Shown: positions 26,401-33,100 of the stretch, piece after piece
Numbering within the stretch: position 1 is the stretch's first letter
How the letters are laid out: each line of letters opens with the position of its first letter
From: Undaria pinnatifida
Lineage: Eukaryota > Sar > Phaeophyceae > Laminariales > Alariaceae
NCBI GenBank assembly: GCA_012845835.1
Contig: JABAKD010000020.1
Coordinates: 4,920,720-4,984,719, forward strand
DNA length: 64,000 nt
Direction of reading: 5' to 3'
Made by a program: the position numbers and the translations under genes
The notes under the pieces: generated by a model
Database searches by the model: none
The model's input: only the letters and a program-made list of their open reading frames with translations
Told to the model about the DNA's origin: nothing

Positions 26401-29400
26401 CCCCGCCCAAAAACCGTTTTCGCGAAAAATGGACGCGCAACCCGATGACGCGATGAACAATCCCATGGCCTGGGCACACAAAAAGCTCATAATACTGAAA
26501 AAGCAAGAATATTTGTACGATTCCGACGGTTTGGGGCTTAAGCTGGGTTAAGGAGCCCACTGATGTAGGAACCGTTGCAGCCAAGCTAAGTGCTGAATTA
26601 GTACGTCTATCGCTCGTAGAACGCTTCTGCGGTGTGTGTTCTTCGCTCACCCTGTTTGTTTGTTTTCGGTTATCTTCCGATGCCGCTTGTTTGTGTCTTG
26701 ACACGGGAATACCCCCCAAAAGCGGCTGCCTTCGACGCCCTCCCCCCCCCCCCCCCTACTCCGCTCCTGGGCAGGGTTCTTGGCATTTGCAATTGCACAC
26801 AGTAACATGAGCTATGAACCCCTCATTCCCCCGAGTACCCCCCCCCCCCCCCCCCCCCCCCTCAAGTAACCATACCGGAAATTAATTTGAAGCTGTCATC
26901 CATATTCAAGTCCGCCTCGCGAGCGGTTCTTGGAAGGATGCAGTTCACCCTTCATGCGACGCGCCGAACATCTCACGGCGCTTTGCGCTTGGTGCAAGTA
27001 ATGTATGCCTGGTCGGTGAAAACCCGACATGTTCCGTCCCTGCATTGAGAGATGCGAGGGTCTATAGTCGTACGACTACAGCCATGCACGAGTATCGAGT
27101 ACCCCCCCCCCCCCCCCCGGCGCGCCCACTCTGCCGCTTTGCCTGAGGATGCTATTTGATAGCTTGATAGCATAGGGTGAAGCGGTCTGAGGGTAGTGTT
27201 GCTACTTTGATCGCATGGCCATCTGCAATACGGCTGCTATCTGCTGGTTGCTCCTACCGCTTTGGTTGGTGTTGCTGTTGCTGTTGGTACTGTTGCTGCT
27301 GGTACTGGTGTTACTGCTGCTCTCGTTGTTGCTGCTGCTATTGTTGCTGCTGTTCCTGCTGTTGCCGTTGCTGCTGTTGCTGTTGATGCTGCTGGTTCTA
27401 CTGCGGAGTCATGCTTGCACGAGCCGAGTGTGATGCGTGATGGGCATCTGACTCGTTACCCCCCCCCTCCCCCCCTCCCCCCTTCCTTGTCTCGATATGC
27501 CTTCTTTCTATCCCTTTTTTTATTGCGTAAATCTTGACGTTCGTACTGATCGTGTCAAGAAATAAGGAGTCCCATGGGCCGGCATCGATGGAGTACCAGC
27601 GGCCTCTCTTTCAGGTACTATCAATACTAGCCCGGTTTTACCACCAACAAAGCACATTCTGCGTTTTTACTGATTCGTTCGTTTGTTGTTCCGATAGCTG
27701 CCGACGATAACGAAGCCCACGTCTAGCTCGAAGTGATTCTCTGTCCTAAAACATGGCTGCGGTTGGTAAGTTGTTCGTCGTGCACACCATGTGTCTTGTG
27801 TTCCGTTCGGCTATGAGGGCTGTGAATGTCGTTTGTTGATGTGTTGTGCCTGTGAATAGGCTGCTGTATGGGCATTCCGACATCGCCGATCGACCCGAAA
27901 AAAAAACTGAGCAACCATAAAAAATGCAGCGACAAAAAGAGACCTCCACTGAGAGAAAACCGACCGGCCTCATAGCACGAACTGATCGGCCGAGGGAAAG
28001 AGCTGACCTGTAAAACAATAACGATGGACACAGCACGAATGGACCGACCCAGCAAAACCGACGGAGCCAGAGAGAAACCGACCGACCTAACCCAAAAAGA
28101 AAAACCGACGGACGTTCACTTTGTGGGAGCCACGTCTATCGACCGAAAAACCGGCGATCTCGATATTAAGAATCCGCTAGACAGCATGCAGCAGTACGAG
28201 CATCATCGCACTGCGCGCCGGTCGTTCATCGTACAGTCGTTCCTTACGTTGCAGTGTAGACATGCCCCTTACCCATGGAAACCCGGCTGTTTTCGTGTGC
28301 CCGATGGTGTAATCATGCCATTTATCATGCCTGCACGCGACGATCTGCACCCGAGACTGGTCCTGGGGTACTCGTTGGCCTCTTCTACACTCCCCTACGA
28401 CCCAGGTTCCCGACACAGACATGCTCATTTTTCCATCGAACACAATAGACACCGCTGGGCCTGTTACGTTGTTATCTCGCCTTGAAACCTATCCTTTATC
28501 ATGTATTTTCTTGTCGACGCTATGTTTCTTCTGACGCCCTCAAAGGCGGTACACCAACAAAAACCGACGCGATGGATGCACGCAGGGTGCAAACGGCGGG
28601 GACCTCTTTCGTATGCGTGTGACGTGGTGGCCGGCGTTACTAACGAAAAACACGACGGGCACAACAACCAAAACGACAGGCCAGAAAAAAAACCGAGCGC
28701 CCAGAACGAACGAAAAAAAAACCGACCGACCGACGTATAGGCCCAAAGAAAAACCGACCGGTTTTTAACGAAAACCGACATGACGCATGCAGGTCGCCGC
28801 GAACGGGGACCTCTTAAGCGTGACATGGGCGCCGATGTTCGAGGGCGTGTTGACCTGCGCCACTCGAGACGTGGCGCCTTACTACAAGGCGTACCGCGCC
28901 TTCCAGAGTTTGATCGAGGAGGGTCCCTACGCAGAGGACCACACGGTGCGCTTCAGGGTTCGGGCGGGGCAGTGCCTGGTGTTCAACAATAGGAGGCTTT
29001 TGCACGGCCGTGAGGTGGGATGCGGAATTTTGTGGACGCGTTAACCTTGGAGTTGCGGGATTTTTTTTTCGTAGTGCGGGGGTTTTGGTTCGTGGATTGG
29101 ATGGTGTGCTGGGAGGTTTTGAATTTTGTGTTTTTTTATAACTAATAGTCAAGGACGTCAGCCGTGAGTTTGACGAATTTCAGGTCAATACTCATCTTTT
29201 GTTTGTTGGTGTTCGTTGCCCACGACTACCGTTGATGGATAGGTTACTTGGTTGTTGTTGTTGTTGTTGTCGTTTGTTGTTGTTGTTGTTGTTGTTGTGG
29301 TTGTGGTTGTGGTTGTTGTTGTTGTTATTCTTCATCTGGTAGCAGTTATTCCCCCCCCCCCCCCCCCTCCAAATCAAGTTCTGGGAGGAGAGGGCTTAAC

Positions 29401-30147
29401 TAACCCCATTTAGAGCCCCCAAATCGCTCCCTATACTAACTTGAAGTGAATTTGTCAAAAAGAAGGGTTTCCAGTTGTTGTAAAGGCGTTGAGCTTCTAA
29501 AGTCAGGAACCTCCCGAAAAAAAAAGGACATCTTGACCTATTGGGTGATTTACTGATTAGTGGATTTCAGGTGCATTGGTGGATTTTGATTGGCTGGTTT
29601 GTTACTGATCGACTGATCTACTGCTTTTTGCTGATTTGGTTCTAAGCCCTGTCTGTGTCTCGTGTTTGCACAGATTGTTGTGGCGCCGGCCGGGATTTTA
29701 TTTTCACAACCGTTTTTTTTTTTAATGATTTTTTTTTTGCCCACCGCCCATTTTATGGCACTCGTTTTGGAGCGCTCTTTTTTTTTTTTTTTCATACGTG
29801 GTTCACCCACCCGTGTGTTGATTATTCTGCTGCCTGTCTTCTGGCGAACCTATTTTAGTGCGCTTGCTGCTGCATACTCCCGGTACGCCCACCTATTGAT
29901 ACGTAGCACAACTTTCTGCTTTTTAAAATCTGCACCCATTCATTGGCAGGCGTTTTCCATGCCGAACGGAGGGTCTCGCCTGCTGCAGGGCTGCTACGCC
30001 AACGCCGACGACGCTCTGAGCCGCCTCAGCAGTCTGCACGGCCTCCGACAGGAACGAGAGGACCCATCAGGCGACGCCTTCGATGACTCCGCTAACGACC
30101 AGCTCAAGCGTGTGGGGAACGGCTCGCTCCCCCATGTTGATTATTAG
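2101..30147 (+). CDS. BBOX1: Gamma-butyrobetaine/trimethyllysine dioxygenase family protein, nine exons, 465 aa
   Basis: This is a Fe(II)/2-oxoglutarate-dependent hydroxylase of carnitine biosynthesis. Model: join(2101..2460, 20640..20789, 22538..22726, 23679..23765, 24302..24412, 25544..25576, 27567..27614, 28793..29014, 29950..30147). Every junction is phase 0 and the reading frame stays open to a TAG. Residues 1-60 are Arg/Ser-rich with few acidic residues, fitting a mitochondrial presequence. Residues 73-140 form the N-terminal domain of the family, with C95, C98, H100 and H131 as likely zinc ligands. The catalytic jelly roll follows: H249-x-D251 and H397 bind iron, and R410 should bind 2-oxoglutarate. 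Human BBOX1 is 387 aa and TMLHE 421 aa, so the extra length is mainly the N terminus. The start was chosen because the ATG follows a CA-rich leader and opens a presequence. I cannot separate BBOX from TMLHE by eye. The mitochondrial-type leader recalls TMLHE, while the LLHC segment after the HxD motif resembles both. Confidence 0.85.
2743..2763 (+). repeat. Short interstitial telomere-like CCCTAA tract
   Basis: About three perfect CCCTAA units (TTAGGG on the other strand) lie within intron 1. This is too short to be a chromosome end and is probably a random or repair-derived remnant. Confidence 0.6.
3391..3411 (+). repeat. CAG trinucleotide run
   Basis: Seven perfect CAG units occur in intronic DNA. 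Confidence 0.8.
4135..4262 (+). repeat. Dispersed repeat family C, copy 1
   Basis: The segment runs from GGTGCGCCAGCTAGCG through GAAAATACGTGGAAGTGTGG to CCCCATCCGCCGGAGGAT. It recurs inverted at about 16705-16845 and direct at about 18130-18240. The CATCCGCCGGAGGATG end also occurs alone at 3671-3690, where it is followed by a poly(A) run. That pattern is consistent with a retroposed 3' end. Confidence 0.6.
5831..6130 (+). mobile_element. tRNA-derived SINE, full-length copy
   Basis: This 300-bp element starts GTCGCCCCGGTGGCGTATCA. TGGCGTATCAGG (5841-5852) resembles a pol III box A, and GTTCGAGCC (5887-5895) a box B, at tRNA-like spacing. A body of about 220 bp follows, containing GAAAGCGCGAGAGCGTGAGT, then a terminal A run. 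Other copies lie at 6811-7022 (+), 11550-11841 (-) and, partly, about 18845-18985 (+). No coding potential is expected; it would need a LINE for mobility. Confidence 0.7.
6811..7022 (+). mobile_element. tRNA-derived SINE, copy interrupted by the foldback element
   Basis: This shares the head GCCCCGGTGGCGTATCAGGT, a box B-like GTTCGAACC and the GAAAGCGCGAGAGCGTGAGT body with the full copy. It stops where the foldback begins, at the position matching the ACCGGGGGGAAG part of the full copy. A short inverted piece of the SINE head (CCACCGGGGCGAC, about 6779-6791) lies just upstream, suggesting a second, mostly lost, head-to-head copy. Confidence 0.65.
7023..7706. mobile_element. Foldback element with 330-bp inverted arms
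   Basis: The left arm (7023-7352) and right arm (7376-7706) are reverse complements over about 330 bp with few mismatches and short indels, around a loop of about 23 bp. Sequences to compare are GCCTGATTGGGATATTATTT (left) and its complement near 7660-7675 (right). There is no transposase frame. It interrupts a SINE copy, so it arrived after the SINE. As RNA it would fold into a very long hairpin. Confidence 0.75.
7740..7925 (+). repeat. Two tandem copies of an AT-rich unit, about 118 bp
   Basis: The phrase ATTGTTCCCCCAAATTAATA occurs twice (about 7779 and 7888). Each is preceded by a CAATACTCA(A/C)(A/G)AACAACC(A/T)AT phrase and followed by a CCAA(G/A)CC(C/T)T phrase. No coding content. Confidence 0.6.
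8265..8516 (+). repeat. Tandem duplication, about 125-bp unit
   Basis: Two near-identical units share CATACCAAGCTCTCAACATG and CGTTGGTATTACAGGACAC, and each ends CTGGAAGCCAGCATTCA. No gene is recognised. Confidence 0.7.
8768..9794 (-). pseudogene. Possible nested coding segment or decayed ORF, unknown product
   Basis: Three minus-strand open stretches follow one another: 9794 to about 9580, about 9570 to 9365, and 9361 to 8768. They look protein-like, with acidic, Trp-containing and Pro-rich segments, for example CFWEELRDVDDEQWWNNM and GYSDEEEAGAVKQERLPPG, and a PPPPPPQS repeat. They are joined by a one-base frame change at a T9 run (9571-9579, plus strand) and interrupted by an in-frame TAG at 9362-9364. 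Either this is a decayed ORF of a mobile element, or a real nested gene with two short introns: a gtaacaag donor precedes the A run, and a gtaaaac donor with a TAG acceptor would skip the Pro-rich part. I do not recognise the family. Confidence 0.35.
9822..10250 (-). repeat. Dispersed repeat family D, minus copy
   Basis: Read on the minus strand it contains TGTGTGATACTCCGATCGCG, CCTCATTAAGGATATAGGTC, GGCGACTCCCCTTGCAACTA, GGGTCAACAGGGTGAT and a CCGGTGAGGGGAGGGCGGAG segment, ending in a G-rich tract. Related copies are at about 15030-15500, 23085-23260 and 55985-56610, all plus. Confidence 0.7.
10334..10400 (-). other. tRNA-like remnant 1
   Basis: Read on the minus strand, GTAAGTTCGATTCTCAC is a T-arm with a TTCGATT loop and a five-pair stem with one mismatch. 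The D-arm and acceptor regions are not convincing, so this is a remnant or SINE head, not a functional tRNA. Confidence 0.4.
10592..10671 (-). other. tRNA-like remnant 2
   Basis: On the minus strand, GGCTCAGTGGGTATAGTGC resembles a D-arm/box A and GTGAGTACGATTCTCAC forms a perfect five-pair T-stem with a seven-base loop. The acceptor ends do not pair, so a working tRNA is unlikely. The spacing suggests a tRNA-derived element. Confidence 0.45.
10790..13640 (+). repeat. Composite region of direct duplications
   Basis: One block (CGTTCACGTCGAGGTGC to GGGGCGTTGGAGCCGCCCCC) recurs at about 10915-10985, 12770-12835, 13100-13165 and 13437-13505. A second block of about 270 bp (GCTAGTTACTTGCATAAT to the ATGTCGTAGTATATACAT end) recurs at about 11054-11325 and 12100-12366. 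A short unit, AAGCCCTGCAGACGTCAAGC, recurs at least five times between 12550 and 13260. No gene is recognised and the many short frames share these repeats. Confidence 0.7.
11550..11841 (-). mobile_element. tRNA-derived SINE, minus-strand copy
   Basis: Read on the minus strand it starts GTCGCCCCGGTGGCGTATCA, carries a box B-like GGATTCGAAC region and ends in the GCTGGAAAGT segment of the full copy. It sits between two members of a direct duplication (about 11054-11325 and 12100-12366). Confidence 0.68.
13740..14990 (+). repeat. Tandem array with an exact 381-bp duplication
   Basis: Two almost identical 381-bp units (14210-14590 and 14591-14971) lie in a longer series of related, more diverged units starting near 13750. 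Shared text includes CACCAGCGTGGGCTGTGCCC and GACTCGAGACATTTTTGCGA. The long minus-strand frame of 297 codons (13974-14867) is an artefact of this repeat. Confidence 0.75.
15030..15500 (+). repeat. Dispersed repeat family D, plus copy
   Basis: This carries the same ordered blocks as the 9822-10250 copy. They are followed by a long poly(G) tract (about 15375-15399) and a second partial unit ending CCGGTGAGGAGAGGGCGGAG. The poly(G) position relative to the blocks is the same in other copies. Confidence 0.7.
15590..16110 (+). repeat. G-rich tandem units in intron 1
   Basis: The phrase GTCTAGGCGATGGTGCGGGTG followed by GTGGGGAAGGAGGGGGCG occurs twice (about 15611 and 15899). It is embedded in poly(G) tracts, with ATTGGAGCTACGGCATGG after each and a third related segment near 16010-16080. 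No gene seen. Confidence 0.6.
16705..16845 (-). repeat. Dispersed repeat family C, copy 2
   Basis: This is the inverted copy of the element at 4135-4262. It contains the reverse complement of GAAAATACGTGGAAGTGTGG and of the GGGTGCGCCAG end. Identity is high by eye. Confidence 0.6.
17245..17352 (+). repeat. 18-bp minisatellite, about six copies
   Basis: The unit AACAATCATCAATCATCA is repeated almost perfectly. Confidence 0.85.
17570..17840 (-). repeat. Two diverged copies of a ~200-bp unit
   Basis: AAGCGTGTACGCCGGAAGTTTG (about 17586-17607) and AAGCGTGCACGGCGGTGGTTTG (about 17793-17814) sit in matching contexts after CTCTTCG-CTCG phrases. The 176-codon minus frame spanning them is not recognised. 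Confidence 0.4.
18130..18240 (+). repeat. Dispersed repeat family C, copy 3
   Basis: This shares GAGTTAAAT, GAAAATACGTGGAAGTGTGG and a diverged CCCATTCGCCGGAAAATGAA end with the other copies. The 5' third is lost. Confidence 0.55.
18845..18985 (+). mobile_element. Diverged SINE fragment
   Basis: Only the body matches the family: GGCTTTTTCTTG, GGAAAGCGCGAGAG, GAGTTA and GCTAAACCCTATGCGCCA. The tRNA-like head is replaced by unrelated sequence. Confidence 0.5.
20640..20789 (+). CDS. BBOX1: Dioxygenase exon 2 (residues 121-170)
   Basis: This exon is not the longest frame in its region, but it is clear from content. It begins SLMSVTWSDGHVSAYQAGWL, which completes the second strand pair of the N-terminal domain and supplies the likely fourth zinc ligand, H131. 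It ends CAWDAIPK, which leads directly into exon 3. The acceptor is cccag|TCT and the donor AAG|gtgctg, both phase 0. Confidence 0.8.
20790..22537 (+). other. Dioxygenase intron 2
   Basis: The intron holds a GTGTACATGAAGGGCTTTGG direct repeat (20869 and 20900), a GTTGGTGTT-rich tract (21780-22080) and a repeat family E copy (about 22312-22480). No additional exon is needed between exons 2 and 3. Confidence 0.6.
22312..22482 (+). repeat. Dispersed repeat family E, copy 1
   Basis: It contains AGGATGCACCTCACCGTCCA, CTGCCTGGTCGGTGAATACC and GCGAGGGTCTGTGGTCACAC and ends in TGAGTACAC. The same ordered phrases occur at 26930-27118 and, inverted, at 33340-33545 and 36540-36730. Confidence 0.65.
22538..22726 (+). 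CDS. BBOX1: Dioxygenase exon 3 (residues 171-233)
   Basis: This exon encodes the helical segment and first strand of the catalytic domain, VDCAEYMGSDEAL through KKLNRTGVFLLENVG to the glycine-rich YGQTFDVISQ end. In the family this matches the stretch just before the HxD motif. The acceptor is gctcag|GTG and the donor CAG|gtgaga, phase 0. Confidence 0.85.
23085..23260 (+). repeat. Dispersed repeat family D, partial copy in dioxygenase intron 3
   Basis: It holds the GCAAGCTGTGTGTG, CTCCGATCGCGCGT, TCCTCATGACGG and GGTCGGCGACTTTCCTT blocks in order, more diverged than the others. It lacks the 3' part. Confidence 0.55.
23305..23430. repeat. Pyrimidine-rich low-complexity tract in intron 3
   Basis: This is a CT-rich stretch with poly(C), between the family D fragment and exon 4. 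It could serve as a distant pyrimidine tract. No gene seen. Confidence 0.4.
23679..23765 (+). CDS. BBOX1: Dioxygenase exon 4 with the HxD iron motif (residues 234-262)
   Basis: This exon encodes NMAYTSEKLRLHIDLAYYES followed by PPGLQ, the most conserved block of the family. H249 and D251 are the first two iron ligands. The acceptor is gacag|AAA. The donor is CAG|gcgagc, a GC-AG intron; no GT gives an in-frame join to the LLHC of exon 5. Both junctions are phase 0. Confidence 0.83.
24302..24412 (+). CDS. BBOX1: Dioxygenase exon 5 (residues 263-299)
   Basis: This exon encodes LLHCVEFDEKVEGGHSTFLD followed by AFAAADHFRAHNPEEFE. This is the family segment after the HxD motif, where the GG-x-S-x-x-x-D pattern and the NP-x-x-F pattern are typical. 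The acceptor is ccttag|CTG and the donor GAG|gtttga, phase 0. Confidence 0.85.
25302..25414 (+). repeat. CCCAA pentanucleotide array, about 22 units
   Basis: The array of CCCAA (TTGGG on the other strand) is nearly perfect, with one CCCGA unit. It lies in dioxygenase intron 5, just upstream of the exon 6 microexon. The motif differs from the TTAGGG telomere repeat. Confidence 0.9.
25544..25576 (+). CDS. BBOX1: Dioxygenase exon 6, 33-nt microexon (residues 300-310)
   Basis: The microexon encodes ILTRVPTTFTK, which matches the family's conserved L-T-x-[IV]-P-[AT]-T-F-x-K segment directly after NPxxF. The acceptor is tgcaag|ATT and the donor AAG|gttaga, both phase 0. It was found only because this segment was missing between exons 5 and 8. 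Confidence 0.72.
25770..25940 (+). repeat. TTGA tetranucleotide-derived tract
   Basis: GATTGATTGATT repeats decay into TTGATT and TTGCTTGATT variants, inside intron 6. Confidence 0.75.
25983..26218 (+). repeat. Tandem duplication, about 112-bp unit
   Basis: Two copies share GCGTTACTTCTTTTTATT, CGTTGGCTTTGT and CTCGCAAATCACACAA, and end in AAAACG runs. Inside intron 6. Confidence 0.7.
26930..27118 (+). repeat. Dispersed repeat family E, copy 2 with poly(C) end
   Basis: It shares GGATGCAGTTCACC, CCTGGTCGGTGAAAACCCGA and GCGAGGGTCTATAGTCGTAC with the other copies and ends GAGTA followed by a poly(C) run. It lies in dioxygenase intron 6. Confidence 0.7.
27260..27410 (+). repeat. Degenerate TTGCTG trinucleotide tract
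   Basis: GTTGCTGTTGCTGCT-type repeats are open in all three plus frames as Leu-, Cys- or Ala/Val-rich peptides. This is a low-complexity signature and not a gene. It lies in intron 6, 157 bp before exon 7. Confidence 0.8.
27567..27614 (+). CDS. BBOX1: Dioxygenase exon 7, 48-nt microexon (residues 311-326)
   Basis: The microexon encodes ESHGPASMEYQRPLFQ. The MEYQRP core matches the family's M-x-Y-[QR]-RP-[HL] segment. The donor is CAG|gtacta. The acceptor aataag|GAG has a poor pyrimidine tract but is the only AG that keeps phase 0 after the last in-frame stop, so the 5' edge is less certain than the 3' edge. Confidence 0.6.
28573..28640 (+). pseudogene. Decayed copy of the exon 8 acceptor and start
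   Basis: The run CGCAG|GGTGCAAACGGCGGGGACC, continuing to GTGACGTGGTGGCCGGCGTT, mirrors the true exon 8 start 212 bp downstream (GCAG|GTCGCCGCGAACGGGGACC... GTGACATGGGCGCCGATGTT). Upstream both have AAACCGAC and a GATGCACGCAG or GACGCATGCAG acceptor. The copy lacks the rest of the exon. Confidence 0.5.
28793..29014 (+). CDS. BBOX1: Dioxygenase exon 8 with distal iron-ligand histidine (residues 327-400)
   Basis: This exon starts VAANGDLLSVTWAPMFEGVL and ends with VFNNRRLLHGRE. H397 in the LLHGRE motif is the third iron ligand, and the preceding G-x-x-L-V-F-x-N strand is typical of the fold. The acceptor is atgcag|GTC and the donor GAG|gtggga, phase 0. Confidence 0.86.
29015..29949 (+). other. 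Dioxygenase intron 8
   Basis: The intron contains a TTGTTG-derived tract (29250-29330) and a poly(C) run (29350-29366). CAGCCGTGAGTTTGACGAATTTCAG (29159-29183) recurs inverted at about 59003-59027. Nothing else is recognised. Confidence 0.5.
29950..30147 (+). CDS. BBOX1: Dioxygenase exon 9, C terminus (residues 401-465)
   Basis: This exon encodes AFSMPNGGSRLLQGCYANAD, a helical tail SRLSSLHGLRQERED, and a TAG stop. R410 in the SRLLQGCY motif is the expected 2-oxoglutarate carboxylate binder. The last 30 residues are acidic and polar, longer than the human tail. The acceptor is ggcag|GCG, phase 0. Confidence 0.85.
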   Translation, partial: AFSMPNGGSRLLQGCYANADDALSRLSSLHGLRQEREDPSGDAFDDSANDQLKRVGNGSLPHVDY

Positions 30148-33100
30148 CTGGCTTCAAATTCTTCACCGCATTTTTTTTTCATCATCATGCGACTACGGCT
30201 ATGCGTGAGATGAGTGCACCGGGGGTGGTCGGGAAGAAGGGAGAGCGAGCGGGACGGGGGGCGAGGAGGAGAGACGGACGGGGGGGGACGGGGGGGGGGG
30301 GGGGAGGAGGTGGAGGAGGAGAAAGAGGAGGGGGAGAGGAGGGAACGAGGGAGGGAACGCGGGAGGGAAGCGAGGCTATTTGAAGCCGGAGGTTTTGCGA
30401 GACGGAGGGATACGCAGCAGTTTGCCGCTCGATCGTCGCAAAATGTGAAAACGTAATCCCTCACACAAGGGGGTGGTGGTGTCAGCCTCAGCTGTCCCGC
30501 TTATCGCGCGGTTGGGGCAATTCCCTGATGTCCAAGCAGTTCGATCTTTCTTGTGACGTCCTCAAGGGTTCGAAAGTGGCACGACTCGGGGAGCCAAGCG
30601 CTGTCTGAGTTTCAGGCTTGTCTTTGTATGTGTGTGGGGGCGTCTACCGCAAGGAATTTCTTGCTTGATCTGTCAAGCACTGCAGGTGTGGAACGTTCGG
30701 AAGCATGAAAGGCATGGAACGCTGAGAAAAAACGTGAAACCCTTCGAAGCGTGGAGCTCTTGGAGGGGGACGGGGGAAAAGAGGAGTGGAGGGACATTTT
30801 GTTTTTTTGAGGGACACCGTAGGTTTCGTGTTTGTGTGCTCGCATCTTTTGATGGCGTGGAGATGCCGAGCGTCGGTTGTTGGGCGGGGCTTTGGGATTT
30901 GAAGGCTCTTTGTTCTGTCCCATATTTGGCCCTGACACAGGCTGGGTCGTCTGTGTGGTCCCTCTTTCTCATCTCTTTTCTCTCGAGGATCGCGGGTACC
31001 CTCTTTTGTCGAAGCTTTGTGGTGCACGCTGAAACGTTGGGCTTACCTTGGCCGGGTTTAGGATGTGCCTGGCCGAGGTTTGTTGTCGTTGGTCGCTGTT
31101 GTTGCTGTCGCTCATTTGCCAACGACCAGACTTTGGGAGTCGTCGTTGATTGGTCAGCGCTCATTTTATTGCAGTGGGTCGCTATTGGGTATTGGACGAT
31201 GATAGCACTTGGAGGCTGTCGTTGATCGGTCAGTGCTCCTGTGTTGTCGCTGGTCGTTGTGCTCCTTTTGCACGGATCACACTCGAAGACCGCCGTTGGT
31301 TGGTCTTTGTGTTCATTTTTTCATGACAAAGTGGTCGTTATTGCTTATTTGACGACGATACTGCTTGATGGTTGTCATTGCTTGTTCAGCGCTCATTTGA
31401 CAATTGGTTTGTGATTGTTTACTAGGCGACGATAGCACTTGGCGGCTGTCGTTGATTCGTCGGTGCGTTAATTTGACGGCAATTGGTCGTTGTTGCTCTT
31501 TTGATGAGAATAGCAGTTGGCGGCTGTCGTTGGTCGGTCGGTGTGTGTTTGATGACAATTGGTCGTTATTGCTAATTTTATGACAACCATTCGGAGGTTG
31601 TCAGCGTTGTTGCTCGATCAATAATGGTTATCCTCTCTCAATGGATGACGATGACACGTAGAGGCTCTCGTTTGTTGGTCGGTGTGTTGTTTGATGACAA
31701 TTTGACGTTATCGCTTATTTGACGATGGTGCCACTTGGTAGCTACCACTTGGAGGGTGTCATTGATCGGTGTGCGTGTTTATTTATTTTTAATGGTAGTT
31801 TGTTTTTGTTGCTCATTTGACGGCGATTGCAGCCCTTAGAGGCTGCCATTGGTTCGTTGTTGCCCATTTGGGGGCGATAGCGCTACCTACAGGCTGGCGT
31901 TGGTTCGATAGTGCTCGCTTGATGACGATTGATCGGTATTGTTCGTTTGACGACGATGGCATTGGGGAGGCTGTCATTCATTCGTTCGTCTGTTTCTATT
32001 TTTTTTGCTGTTCCATCCACACAGCTCGTGATGAGTACGACTATCATATCTCGTTGGTCTTTCCTGTTGTTAGTCTCGTCATACCGACCAATGTTACACC
32101 TTGCGGTTATTTCGTGTGTTAGTGTTTGCGTTGTTCGATCCTGCAGCACAGCTGGTATACTAGAGTATACCTTACTTTCCCGATTTGTGGTTTTTGTTCT
32201 TTCACCCTGTTGGACGTGCCTACCAACTGTACCACGGGTATTGGTATTTTATACCTGGTAGTTATTTTTTTTGTCACACTCACTAGAGCCCGATCCTAAT
32301 TTCTCTGTAGGACGACCTATTCTCCTGCGGCAGGGAAGCTAGGTACGGTAGACCGTAGACCACAGCATTCGAGACTTTTCCTTCGTTAGACTAGTGTGAT
32401 AGACAATACCTGGTATCAAGGCTGGATGGTTCCGAGTGCGGGTATACAATGATGTACACATTTGTTTTCTGTATTGGTAGACCTACTGGGTGTGCCAATG
32501 CATTTTGTAAAGGACAGCATAACCGTTCATAGTTGTTCATTGTGTTGCGATTTTCCTCAACTCGCAAAGAAGCCTGCTACGACGACAGATGTAACACTTT
32601 TCGTATCTGAAACGGTTTCTGAATGACGGGACTCCTTCACCCAAAATCGTCGGAAAATAAATAAATAATAGGCCATTTTCTTTGTTGTTGATGAATTCTA
32701 GTGTTCACCTAGAGGCCAAGGGATGTTTCATCCGGGTTACGTAGTAGGCGATATATATATTTTTTCTTCAAATAAATCGGTTTTTGGGCTTGAGAAGGAC
32801 ATTGTCTTAGCCTCCTCCTAAAGTGAGGGGTAGTATTAAGAAAAACGTTGGCGCACCTCTTTCGTCGCACGCGTCCAAATACCCGGTCAACAATCTAGGG
32901 GGAGTCGGTGGCATTGGGGTACTCGTACGTGTTGAGCTTGAATCGACGCGTGTTTTGCGTCCGTTTTTTTGTTTCTTTTTTTCATGTAGTCTCATGCATT
33001 GGAGCCTACGTGCGTCCACTCAGCCTGTCGTGTGGCCACGAACTTCGATTTGCGCGGCGATGATTACTTACGTGAGATGAGGCAGCATAAGATCTTGTTG

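Noticed and set aside
27177-27433. Leu- or Cys-rich ORFs that look like membrane or metal-binding peptides
   Set aside because: All three frames are open because the DNA is a TTGCTG trinucleotide tract.
28024-28485. 153-codon plus-strand ORF in dioxygenase intron 7
   Set aside because: Its first third is translated AAACCGAC repeat and the rest has no recognised domain. The spliced model does not need it.
30632-31225. 197-codon plus-strand ORF after the dioxygenase
   Set aside because: Overlapping long frames on the minus strand and entry into the degenerate tandem array point to chance openness.
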